Shown: positions 34,201-45,033 of the stretch, one piece after another
Layout of the letters: each line of letters opens with the position of its first letter
Position numbering within the stretch: position 1 is the stretch's first letter
DNA from: Wurfbainia villosa
Lineage: Eukaryota; Streptophyta; Magnoliopsida; Zingiberales; Zingiberaceae
DNA length: 64,000 nt
Reading direction: 5' to 3'
Assembly (NCBI GenBank): GCA_025175895.1
Contig: CM046008.1
Location: 24,693,255-24,757,254 of the forward strand
Program-made: the position numbers and the translations under genes
The notes under the pieces: model-generated
The model's input: the letters and a program-made list of their open reading frames with translations, nothing else
Database searches by the model: none
What the model was told of the DNA's origin: nothing

Positions 34201-35248
34201 TATTGGGGTTCCATGGCACCGATGTGGGTGTGTGTTCGAATATGTTTCATAAACATCCACACAGTGGAAGAAAAAACAAGTAATAACTAACTAATTACAA
34301 TACACACACCACACGCATGCAGGATACAACAATTGTAGACATAATCACTATTTCAAATTTTGAAATAAAGAAACTAATCTAGGTATACCTGACGAATTAC
34401 GTGAAGCGAAATGACATCAACCTTAGCGACACTCGTAAGTTTTGCCTCTATTTGTATCAACGCTGAGCATCGTCGGGATAGCTTCAACAAGCTACAAGCC
34501 TCGTCTTCACACGAGATACTAGTCTCGTATCGAAGATGTTGTGATCCGATAGATGATCACAATTCGAATCCAAAACGAGTTTTATAAACTCACTTCTCGA
34601 AAGTGGTTATCGTCAACCGATTGACAAAACTTCGATCCTCAACCAAAGAGGATTGCCGGTGATCCAATCCTTGACATGGAGGTCGCTGTCAGAGTTCCAA
34701 ACACTGGCTAAACTATGCTCTCATTACATAGGAAACAAGTTGTCTAAAAGGGAATCCTAGTGGTGGAAGTGGCCGGCCAAACAAGTCGTCGGCTGCTCCT
34801 TGCTCATCGGTGGCCAAGGGTGGTTGGCCGATAGCTGAAGATGGTCGGAGGGCTGCCAACGACTGGTGGTTGACCGACGACAGGGAGAAGAGGCAACCTC
34901 AACAAGCTTGGGTGGTGGCACAACAACTTGGGCAGTAACAAGGGCTTGGGAAGAAACAAGAGAGGGAGAGGAGAGAAGAAAATGGCTAGGGTTTCACAAT
35001 CCTAAGTCGATTCCAACCAACAAATCAACACGGGTTATCTCTCAACCCCATTATTTATAGAGAACGTATCTCTTATCCAATAAGAGACTTTTTCTCAATA
35101 CTTTTTCTCAAGGCCTTTTCACTAAAGCCTTTTCTCGAAAACATTTTCTCAAAGGATTATTGGTTCAAAACCAAAACCCGTTAACTCGCTCTAGCCATAT
35201 CAAAGTATTTTAATACTTTTGCCAAGTTAATTTTCTACTTCATTTCTA
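34201..35248 (-). repeat. 3' LTR of E, truncated
   Basis: Shares TTGGGGTTCC, GTGTGTGTTCGAA(T/C)ATGTTTC and the following 400 bp with the E LTR at 48358 and the solo LTR at 45034. The U3 end is missing: at about 35248 it runs directly into integrase sequence, so one deletion removed U3, RNase H, RT and the integrase C-half. Confidence 0.7.
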
Positions 35249-35249
35249 A

Positions 35250-35880
35250 ATTCTTTGAACTTTCAAAGGCTTCAAATTTGTGTTTCATCAAGAACACATA
35301 CCCAAATCATGAGTGATCATCGATAAAGGTAATGAAGTTGCCATAGCCTCATAGAGCATGAGTTGACATAGGTTCGCATACATCAGTATGTATTAATAGA
35401 CCAAGCAACTCTCCCACTAGTTCCCTTTTCCAGTAAAAGGTAACTTAGTCATCTTGCCTTTTAAACATGATTCACATGTATCGAATGAATCAGATTCAGA
35501 TGATTCCAGAATTCCACATCGGTGTAATTCGGACATGCGTTTCTTGCTTACATGGCCAAGACGACAATGCCACATGTAGGAGTATAATTGATTATTTTTC
35601 CAAGCACGCTTATTGCTCGCTTTGATAGTGAAAATTTCACTGGATACGTCTAATGTATAAATACCATTGCATAAAGCTCCAGTCCCATAAAGAACTCCAT
35701 TCAAGGTTATGTAATAATAATTGTTACTAAAAGTCAAAAGGTACCCATTTCTATTTAAACAAGAAATAAAAATGATGTTCTTTATCAACAAAAGAACAAA
35801 ATAGCAATTGTCCAGTTCTAAGACAAGTCCTGTAGGGAGCTTCAACAGATATGTTCCGATGGCGAGTGCAGCAACCTTTG
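35250..35880 (-). pseudogene. pol: E GAG-pre-integrase and integrase start
   Basis: From 35880 the minus strand reads KVAALAIGTYLLKLPTGLVLELDNCYFV, ISCLNRNGYLLTF, YMWHCRLGHVSKKRMSELHRCGIL and CESCLKGKMTKLPFTGKG. Toward 35250, in another frame, comes the start of the integrase core up to the FGYVFLMKHK-type motif. The N-terminal continuation lies at 44172 on the other side of F; removing F joins the frame across the duplicated (C/A)TTTG. The remaining integrase is deleted. Confidence 0.75.
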
Positions 35881-37800
35881 TGTTGGTTTTGCCCGGAAGC
35901 TCTGATACCAATTAAAGGGATTTCCCTTGTCGAGTCCGTGAGAGGAAACTTAGCTTCCCCTTCACCTCGGTTGATTAACCATGGTGATCCCTTCGATGTC
36001 CCCGGATTAAAAATGTAATCCTAGACAAAAGGGATTCCCAAGACAACCAAGTCATCGTCGTGCTATTCGTTTAGAGAGGTCACTTGAACAAACTAGTTGT
36101 TCAAGCGACCATCCTCTATTCTACGAGTAGCCGCGGAATAGATGATGTCCGGATCGCCGATTTTTGTGTTTATACTCGGGATCTCAGTATTTGTAAAACA
36201 AAAACAAGCAATGAATAAAAGAGAAAGAAGAATAGGTATACCTCTTGGTCTTCTAATGTATGACCTTCCTCCTTTTGGACGTCGTGTGGGCGACGATCCA
36301 CCAAAAGTAGAAGCTCCTAGATCGCAAAACTTCCTTCCTTGCTTTTCCCAAGCAAGAGGAAGAAGAGAAACAATATTTTTATCCTTCCAAAACTCAACCA
36401 ACAAGGAGCTATGAAAGTCCTTGCCGCCGGCCAACTAGAAGGAGAAGGAGATGGTGGAAAACTACCAAGACACCAAGGGAAACCCTATATCTTGTTTCCA
36501 CCACCTAAGGAGAAGAAGAAGGGGACTTTGGGTGCGGCTAAGGCTGGAAAAGAGATGGAAAAGGCTGCTGGACGTTGGCCCAAGAGGAAGAAGAAGAGAG
36601 AAAGAACCTTCCTTATTTGGTGCCACCCTAGCCTCAAAACCCTAATCCCAATCCTATCTCAAATAGGATTGCTCCTTCACCAAACCCTAGCTCTCCTCCT
36701 ATTCATCAGGTAATCCCCGACCACTCCCCATGCCCTCCTTTTATAGAGTTAGGGATAAGTCATGAATTAATCTCCTCCATTAGTTCTAGGGATTTAATCT
36801 CAACCGTCGGATCTAGAGATTTAATCTCAACCGTCGGATCTTAGAGATTTGATCTCTACCAATGGATCTTAGAGTTTTGTTTCTATCCATTGGATCTAAA
36901 CTTCATGAGGTGTTAATAGGCTACATTAGGGACCATGAGGAGGAGTTGGGTCTTGGCCACCCATGGATCAAGCCCACATAAAGTCTGATCCACTAATGAT
37001 GATCCAATCCACTAAAGGTTCATCATTGATCTACCTCACCAACCCCCATATGATAATATGGGCTCCATATATTATTTGTACATTTTCTCCCCGTGTTTAA
37101 GATCTCGAATGTCCGTCGATTAATTAATTTACTAACCATTAATTAATCAACATCTAACTCCTTGAGTAGTACCACTCAACCTTTTCATCATGTCGGACCA
37201 AGTCCACTTGCAGGGTTTACATGATGAACCTTATGAGCTCCTCAAGGGGACATCATCATCCTAATATATAGGACACGGTTTCCTCCTATAATCAATGGCA
37301 CACCATATAAATAATATCATCTCCCAACTTACCGAGTCTATCGATTTAATCTATAAATCTCGCCCATTGGTAAATCAAAGAGATGAGTACCAAGTATATG
37401 TGCCCATTATTATATCGGGATTAAGAGCATGTACTAAATAATATACGAGTCGATTGATTATGTAGTCGACAATAAATTGAATCACCTCTGATTTAGTCCT
37501 GCTCAATACACACAAAGTGCACGAGTGTGATTCTATGGTCAAGACAAACCAATACCAAATCACACTACAACCATTCCGATGGTTTGTCCAAAGTCATCTC
37601 GGTTGTGAGCCTTTACTTATACTTTACAAGGAGCCGATAACAAGATCTCCCGTGTGACACCACACACCATGTTATCTACAATGTAACGTATTAGACAATA
37701 TTGCATAACCATAAAAATATACAAACAATGATCATGTGATTCTTATTTCAAAATAAAGATGTTCATACAAAAGATAGACTTTTCAGTATACATCCCTACA
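35881..37800 (-). repeat. 3' LTR of F with embedded primer site
   Basis: The minus strand starts TGTAGGGATGTATACTG and ends GGGCAAAACCAACA. About 20 bp before this end stands TGGTATCAGAGCTTCC (35893-35912), a primer-site copy inside the LTR. The 27-bp repeats number about three (36775-36890). The PPT GTGGGAGAT is at 37801-37809. Confidence 0.88.
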
Positions 37801-37833
37801 ATCTCCCACTTATACTAAAAGACTATGTTGTTC

Positions 37834-39330
37834 TCAAAGTGTCATACATCTGATCCACATTCCCTCCACATGCCTATCAAAAGCTCTCGCCAGAAGGGCC
37901 TTAGTGAAAGGATCTGCCAGGTTATCCTCCGATGCAATCTTGGCCACAGCAACTTCTCCTCTCTTTACGATTTCTCGTATTAGGTGGTACTTGCGCTCTA
38001 TGTGTTTACTAGCCTTATGGGCTCGTGGTTCCTTCGAGTTTGCAACTGCACCACTATTATCACAATGAATTGTGATAGTTCTGGGCAAACCAGGAATCAC
38101 ATCCAAGTCCATCAGGAAGTTCCTAAGCCATACAGCTTCTTTGGCTACCTCATAGGCTGCCACATACTCAGCTTCCATGGTGGAGTCCAACACGCATTTA
38201 TGCTGGACACTTCTCCATACAATGGCTCCACTTCCCAAAGTAAACACAAAACCTAAGGTAGGCTTACTGTTATCCTTATCTGATTGGAAGTCGCAATCCA
38301 TGCAACCCACAGGGAGTAATTGGTCTGCTCGGTAAACTAGCATATAATCCCTAGTCCTTCTCAGGCACTACAATACATGCTTTACCGCAGTCCAATGTCC
38401 CTGTCTTGGATTACTCTGATATCTACTGACCATGCCCACAGCAAAGCAGATATCGGGTCTCGTACATAACATCGCATACATGAGGCTTCTTACTGTCGAA
38501 GCATAAGGAACCGCCTTCATCTCCTCTATCTCCTCAGATGATCTAGGACACATCTCCTTAGATAAAGGAACTCCATGTCCGAAAGGTTGAAAACCCTTCT
38601 TAGAGTTCTGCATGCTAAAACGATCCAAAATTGTTTCTATGTATGAAGCTTGGGATAAGCACAACATCCTTTTCCTACGATCCCTTAAACCTTGATCCCA
38701 AGGATGTGTCCCGCTTCTCCCAAGTCCTTCATATCAAACTGGTTGGACAACCATACCCTTACGTCTGATAACACTCTGATATTGTTGCCAACTACCAAAA
38801 TATTATCTACGTATAGTATAAGAAATACCACTACGTTTTCGTCACATCTCTTGTATACAAAAGACTCATCCGGACTTTGAATAAATCCATAAGTCTGGAT
38901 TTACCTCATCAAAGCGGATGTTCCAAGACCTCGAAGCTTGTTTCAATCCATAAATGAACCGATTAAGCTTACATACAAGATGCTCTTTGCCCTTAGCAAT
39001 GAATCTCTGGTTGCTTCATATAGATGTTCTCCTCAAGACTTCCATTAAGGAAAGCTGTCTTGACATCCATCACCTCATAATCCATATGGTGCTATGCATA
39101 AGAGAATCGGATAGATTTAAGCATGGCTAGCGTGAAAAGGTCTCCTCATGTCGATACCCTCTTTACAGTATACCCCTTCAACAAGCCTGCGCTTTGAAGG
39201 TCTCAACCTTCCATCTATTCCTCTCTTTCTCTTGTAGATCCACTTGCATCCAATGGTTTTTACACCATCGGGTGGTTCTACTAGCTCGGTTTGATTTGAA
39301 TCCATAGATTCAATCTCGGCATTCATTGCA
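37834..39330 (-). pseudogene. pol: F RT and RNase H
   Basis: RNase H is open and nearly complete (38343-37834): LGSGAIVWRSVQHKC, MEAEYVAAYEVAKEAVWL, HCDNSGAVANS, HIERKYHLIRE, DPFTKALLARAFDRHVEGM. The RT C-part (38667-38368) has SQASYIETILDRFSMQNSKKGF and YASTVRSLMYAMLCTRPDICFAVGMVSRYQSNP. Upstream, the catalytic YVDD box lies near 38800 (TATTATCTACGTATAGTAT on the plus strand), giving YVDNILVVGN-like, so the second Asp is changed. The N-part (39326-39060) is broken by several short deletions. Confidence 0.78.
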
Positions 39331-40700
39331 CTTTGCGATCTTGGATTGCCTCATCATATGTCCGAGGATAGTTCATGTTAGCGAGGACCAAATCGGAAGA
39401 TTCTCCCAAGAACATGAATCTATCGGTGTCTCACAACCCTCCACTCTGGAGGTATCATCACTGTGTATCCTCTGTGACATGCGGTGCGATGACATGTGGT
39501 ATATCCTCTTGTCTTGGTGGTACTAAAGTGACTTCCCCTTTTAACTCCTCGAACAATTTTACTCTTGGGCTTGTGGCTCATCACATAGTCTTCCTCTAAA
39601 AATCGGCATTCGTGCTAGCGATCACCTCGATCTCTAGGACTATAAAACAATCCACCCTTCGTTCCTCTAGGATAGCCAACGAACAAGTGCCATACATGCG
39701 AGGTTCCCGACTTACCATCATCTCCTTGGCACATGTCTTTGGACTCCCCATATCGAATATGTCTTAGACTAGGCTTTACTTGATCCACAACTGAGGAGTA
39801 GAAGGCACTGATTTTGATGGAACCAAGTTCAGAATGTATAACGTTGTATCAAGAGGATATCCCTAGAACGAATCTGGCAAGTTAGAATAACTCATCATCG
39901 ATCTAACCATCTCTATAAGAGTCCTATTCCTTCGCTCTGCTACACCATTCTGCTGGGGTGTGCAGTGCGATCAATTGGGATTGAATCCCGACCTACGATA
40001 AGTAGTTCCTAAACTCTCCCAAGAGGTACTCACCACGATCGGATCGTAGTGTCTTGATACTTTACCTTGGCGGTTCTCACATCGACCTTGAATTCTTTGA
40101 ACATGTCAAAGCATTGACTTGCGGCGCATCACGTAAATGCATCCATATCTTGAATAATCGCCTATAAAAGAGCGAAATATTCAAAACCACCTCTAACTGG
40201 ATAGACATAGGACCACATCGAGATGAACCAATTCTAATACATCTTTGGCTCTATACCCTTGGCCTTGAAAGGCCTCTTGGTCATTTTACCTTCCAAGCAA
40301 GATTCGCGAGGTTGGGAGATCCTCCACCACTAATGAACCCAAAGGTCCATCACCTATCAACCTTTGAATTCTACTCAGTTAATATGACCAAGCCTTAGAT
40401 GCCAAGATATGTTTGGTTCATCTTGAAGGTTCTTTTCTCTTATTGGAATTAGAAGATGAGTTATTTACTTCAATGCATCGTGGGAATCTTTTGGTTCAAG
40501 AGTATACAAATTTCCTATCAATGTACACAGCAGATAATCTCTCTATTCTTTTTATAACAACTCTGTCATTAAAAGAAATAGAATATCCATCCATAATAAT
40601 TTAGAAAGCTGAAACTAAATTCTTTCTAAATAAAGATACATAAAGAATTTTCGAACCTAAGTTTTATTTTCTCAAGAGATAAATAAAACTTCTCCCCCCC
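39331..40700 (-). pseudogene. pol: F integrase and GAG-pre-integrase, many small indels
   Basis: Minus-strand homology to the C integrase is continuous: C-terminal part about 39330-39800, QQNG/ERRN region near 39925-39960, SDRGGEY region near 40020-40045, the FIDDYSRYGY region near 40130-40170, and CESCLEGK near 40300. No frame stays open for more than about 60 codons because 1-3 bases are lost at nearly every CAG/CTG of the family sequence. No motif-level deletion is evident, so the underlying gene may be less damaged than it looks. Confidence 0.65.
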
Positions 40701-41191
40701 TTGCAATAGCCGCCACCTTCATGGCATTGCCCAAAATGGTAATCTCCCCTTTAGCTAGTCGTTGGGTTTCTGGAACCCCTGCAAAGTGTTCTGAGACATG
40801 ATTAGTGGCTCTCGTATCTACACACAGTCTTGGGTAGATAACACCGCTAATCATGTTTCAGCGACTAGTCAAAGGATATACCTTTGTTACATTTTGGATT
40901 GGGGCAGTCCTTCTTCAATATCCATCACCTTAAGTGAAGTACTTGCCTTTCGGCTTCTTCACACCTCCCTGAGATCCTCCCACCACCTTTTCTCCACCTT
41001 GTTTCTTCTTCTTGCCTTTTGGCTTAAGTAGAAACCTTTTGAGCAACCATGGCTTGAGGACACTCTTTGAAAAGTGCGTACTTGTACTCTTTAGCAGATA
41101 AGACAATATCTAGATTCTTTTCTAATCAACATTGTTTTGAGTACAGTAAGTTTATTTCCTTTAGTATCATAGTAAGTGGACTGAAAGTCAT
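40701..41191 (-). pseudogene. gag-pol: F protease, knuckle and truncated gag
   Basis: The gag start is the ATG complement at 41191, with the first about 45 codons related to D (SLIRKEKNL..ILSAKEYKYALFKEC). At about 41058 the sequence jumps to QAMVAQK of the linker, losing about 0.47 kb that encodes the UBN2 capsid core. The Lys-rich linker and a degenerate knuckle follow (41030-40920), then a protease trace with the TRATNHV-like motif (40850-40800). The same junction occurs in G at 59800. Confidence 0.75.
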
Positions 41192-42228
41192 TTTTGAAAA
41201 TCCTAAGAATCACATAGATCAAAACATTAGATTTCAAAAAATTATTGATTCCTCAAACAATAAAATTTCAAAATCAACCAACACCTCTAAACACGAGAAT
41301 ATCGCATGCCACGATAGTGTATACGAATTCTACATTTGTAAGAGGAGGTTTTACCCATTAATTTTACTATCTTGTCAACCTAACTTTTTGACAAGTAAAA
41401 TTAATAGTTGGTTTCTCTTCAGCCCTACAAATAAAAGCAGTGACTCCGATGGGGAGGATACTTATATTTGTATCTAAGTGTTCACCATTACTCGGTACTA
41501 AGGTAATTATCTCGGGTTATGTGCCTTACGATGGGCAAGTACACACGCTCCTTAATAATTTCCTATAACCATATTCGACCTTGTGATCCGCAAACAAACC
41601 CATCCGATGGGGAGGAAGGCACTCAGAGCCGACGCGCAAGTTTGTTTGCATCACTTGTCAAATTGTAATGGAGGCCGCGGGAATTTATAAAAATATCCCT
41701 CTCCCACTTAGTAATTTGAAATTGAGGAATTTTCCTAGCCTACGACATGCATATCAAACAAAAAGCAATAAATATGAAAAATAAATTATTTTCCAACTAT
41801 TATGGCTTTTGTCTTCAATATGACTCCTGTCACATCGCCATCTCGTCTGCTCCTCCTACGCCATGTACGAGCCATCCGGAGATCCGAGACAAGACTAAAT
41901 CCTATTTTAATTTACATCCATCGATCCTATACTCCTCGAGGGAGTGTACATGAAATCTAGATCGAAAGTAAAATAAAATAAAGAGCGGCTAAACAATGCC
42001 GTATTTAATTTACAAAAACTAAATACTAGCCTCGTCAACCCCGAGGATTCAACAAAATAAACATTTACACGCATACAATCACATACACACACATGCCATA
42101 ATAGTCGAATCTTATGCCTGCAACCAAAGAGTTAAACTACGCATATCCTACTATTATCCGACACATTTAATATATGAAAAAGTGCATAAAAATTAACCGA
42201 ATCCTAAACACACAAAACCGGAAACCTT
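41192..42228 (-). other. F leader
   Basis: Non-coding; colinear with the C and D leaders, with three CCCATCGG-type motifs (minus strand, near 41615, 41535 and 41450). Confidence 0.65.
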
Positions 42229-42241
42229 GGCTCTGATACCA
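42229..42241 (-). other. Primer binding site of F
   Basis: The minus strand reads TGGTATCAGAGCC, 2 bp after the LTR end. A second, near-identical copy lies inside the LTR at about 42256-42275. Confidence 0.9.
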
Positions 42242-42243
42242 AT

Positions 42244-44171
42244 TGTTGGTTTTGCCCGGAAGCTCTGATACCAATTGAAGGGATTTCCCTTGTCGAGTCC
42301 GTGAGAGGAAACTTCGCTTCCCCTTCACCTCGGTTGATTAACCATGGTGATCCCTTCGATGTCCCCGGATTAAAAATGTAATCCTAGACAAAAGGGATTC
42401 CCAAGACAACTAAGTCATCGTCGTGCTATTCGTTTAGAGAGGTCACTTGAACAAACTAGTTGTTCAAGCGACCATCCTCTATTCTACGAGTAGCCGCGGA
42501 ATAGATGATGTCCGGATCGCTGGTTTTTGTGTTTATACTCGGGATCTCAGTATTTGTAAAACAAAAACAAGCAATGAATAAAAGACAAAGAAGAATAGGT
42601 ATACCTCTTGGTCTTCTAATGTATGACCTTCCTCCTTTTGGACGTCGTGTGGGCGACGATCCACCAAAAGTAGAAGCTCCTAGATCGCAAAACTTCCTTC
42701 CTTGCTTTTCCCAAGCAAGAGGAAGAAGAGAAACAATATTTTTATCCTTCCAAAACTCAACCAACAAGGAGCTATGAAAGTCCTTGCCGCCGGCCAACTA
42801 GAAGGAGAAGGAGATGGTGGAAAACTACCAAGACACCAAGGGAAACCCTATATCTTGTTTCCACCACCTAAGGAGAAGAAGAAGGGGACTTTGGGTGCCG
42901 GCTAAGGCTGGAAAAGAGATGGAAAAGGCTGCTGGACGTTGGCCCAAAGAGGAAGAAGAAGAGAGAAAGAACCTTCCTTATTTGGTGCCACCCTAGCCTC
43001 AAAACCCTAATCCCAATCCTATCTCAAATAGGATTGCTCCTTGCCACCCAAACCCTAGCTCTCCTCCTATTCATCATGTCATCCACAACCACTCCCCATG
43101 CCCTCCTTTTATAGAGTTAGGGATAAGTCATGAATTAATCTCCTCCATTAGTTCTAGGGATTTAATCTCAACCGTCGGATCTAGAGATTTAATCTCAACC
43201 GTCGGATCTTAGAGATTTGATCTCTACCAATGGATCTTAGAGTTTTGTTTCTATCCATTGGATCTAAACTTCATGAGGTGTTAATAGGCTACATTAGGGA
43301 CCATGAGGAGGAGTTGGGTCTTGGCCACCCATGGATCAAGCCCACATAAAGTCTGATCCACTAATGATGATCCAATCCACTAAAGGTTCATCATTGATCT
43401 ACCTCACCAACCCCCATATGATAATATGGGCTCCATATATTATTTGTACATTTTCTCCCCGTGTTAAAGATCTCGAATGTCCGTCGATTAATTAATTTAC
43501 TAACCATTAATTAATCAACATCTAACTCCTTGAGTAGTACCACTCAACCTTTTCATCATGCCGGACCAAGTCCACCTGCAGGGTTTACATGATGAACCTT
43601 ATGAGCTCCTCAAGGGGACATCATCATCCTAATATATAGGACACGGTTTCCTCCTATAATCAACGGTACACCATATAAATAATATCATCTCCCAACTTAC
43701 CGAGTCTATCGATTTAATCTATAAATCTCGCCCATTGGTAAATCAAAGAGATGAGTACCAAGTATATATGCCCGTTATTATATCGGGATTAAGAGCATGT
43801 ACTAAATAATATCTGAGGTACGATTCGATTATGTAGTCAGCAATAAATCGAATCGCCTCTGTGTTGGTCCTGCTCAATACACACAAAGTGCACTAGTGTG
43901 ATTCTATGGTCAAGACAAACCAATACCAAATCACACTACAACCATTCCGATGGTTTGTCCAAAGTCATCTCGGTTGTGAGCCTTTACTTATACTTTACAA
44001 GGAGCCGATAACAAGATCTCCCGTGTGACACCACACACCATGTTATCTACAATGTAACGTATTAGACAATATTGCATAACCATAAAAATATACAAACAAT
44101 GATCATGTGATTCTTATTTCAAAATAAAGATGTTCATACAAAAGATAGACTTTTCAGTATACATCCCTACA
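42244..44171 (-). repeat. 5' LTR of F with embedded primer site
   Basis: Same layout as 35881-37800, including TGGTATCAGAGCTTCC just inside the U5 end. The 27-bp repeats are at 43138-43255. Confidence 0.9.
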
Positions 44172-44975
44172 ATTTGCTCCATTCCCAACACGTAAATATG
44201 ACTCTCCCTTGACGAGTCTTCTTCTATTCTTAGCTCATGTATGTCATTACATATATGTGAGCCACACCCGGTATCGAATACCCAAGTGTCTAAAGAAATA
44301 GAATGACAATCAATAACAAAGATATCTGAAGAAGATGGGGCATCAGATGCCTTATTCTTCTTCACAGACTCAAGATAAATCTTGCAGTTCCTTTTCCAAT
44401 GACCCTCCTTGCCACAATGATGGCAAGTGCTCTTTTGAGTTGGTTCTGCCTTTTTAGTCTTTTTTTTTCTTCCCCTTGTATTGTTCCTTTGACTTCCTCT
44501 TAGAACCTTTCTTCGAGGAATCAACTAACAACACCATCCCCTGCTCATGCTTCACAGAAGGCTCCACAGTCTTTAGCATGTTGAGCAATACCATAGATGA
44601 ACCTTCTTGCATCTCTGAGGTGAAGAGGAGCTTGGAGACATTGAACCTTTCTGATCTCACTTGCTCATCAAACAACTTATAGAGATGAAAGACTACGGTA
44701 TGAGCATCCATACGCTCATGTTGCTTCTATAGCTCGGGTACCATCGTGGCTAGCATGATGCTACTCACTAGTTCAGAATCACTCACATGTTTCTCATAGG
44801 CCAACAATTGGTCTCGAGTCGCATCATCTTTAGGACAGGTGGGAAGAGGCTCTTCGAGGACATACGCAAGCTTTTCCACCTTGAGAACAATTCTTAGGTT
44901 TCTAAACCAGTCCAAGAAGTTTGACCCAGTCAACTTATTTGAATCATAAATTGATCGCAAATTCAAAGACATCAT
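44172..44975 (-). pseudogene. gag: E Gag, knuckle and protease start
   Basis: Starts at the ATG complement 44975 (MMSLNLRSIYDSNKLTGSNF). Order: capsid start with FLDWFRNLRIVLKVEKLAYVLEEPLP; a TAG at about 44728 where ELQKQHERMD is expected (Gln to stop); DAHTVVFHLYKLFDEQVRSERFNVSKLLF; a Lys-rich linker; a frameshift in a 9-base A/T homopolymer near 44462; the CCHC knuckle CHHCGKEGHWKRNC (about 44425-44384); and the protease site WVFDTGCGSHICND with intact DTG (about 44289-44250). Between residue 83 and the next block part of the capsid region appears missing. F interrupts it 80 codons after the knuckle. Confidence 0.8.
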
Positions 44976-45033
44976 GGTTAAGCGATTAACCTAGATATAC
45001 AAATCGAGCATATATGAGAAAGATGATTTAAAT

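Larger units (their letters stand above)
35881..44171 (-). mobile_element. Element F: gag-deleted copia retrotransposon of the C/D family
   Basis: Minus strand: 5' LTR 44171-42244, primer site 42241-42229, leader, truncated gag, protease, integrase, RT, RNase H, 3' LTR 37800-35881. Flanks CTTTG (35876-35880) and ATTTG (44172-44176) are an imperfect TSD. The two LTRs are 1920 and 1928 bp and very similar. Most of the capsid region of gag is missing with exactly the junction found in G. Confidence 0.88.

Noticed and set aside
35881..44171. F and D as one duplicated segment
   Set aside because: They have different LTR ends, different flanks with their own TSDs, and only F has the gag deletion, so they are separate insertions.
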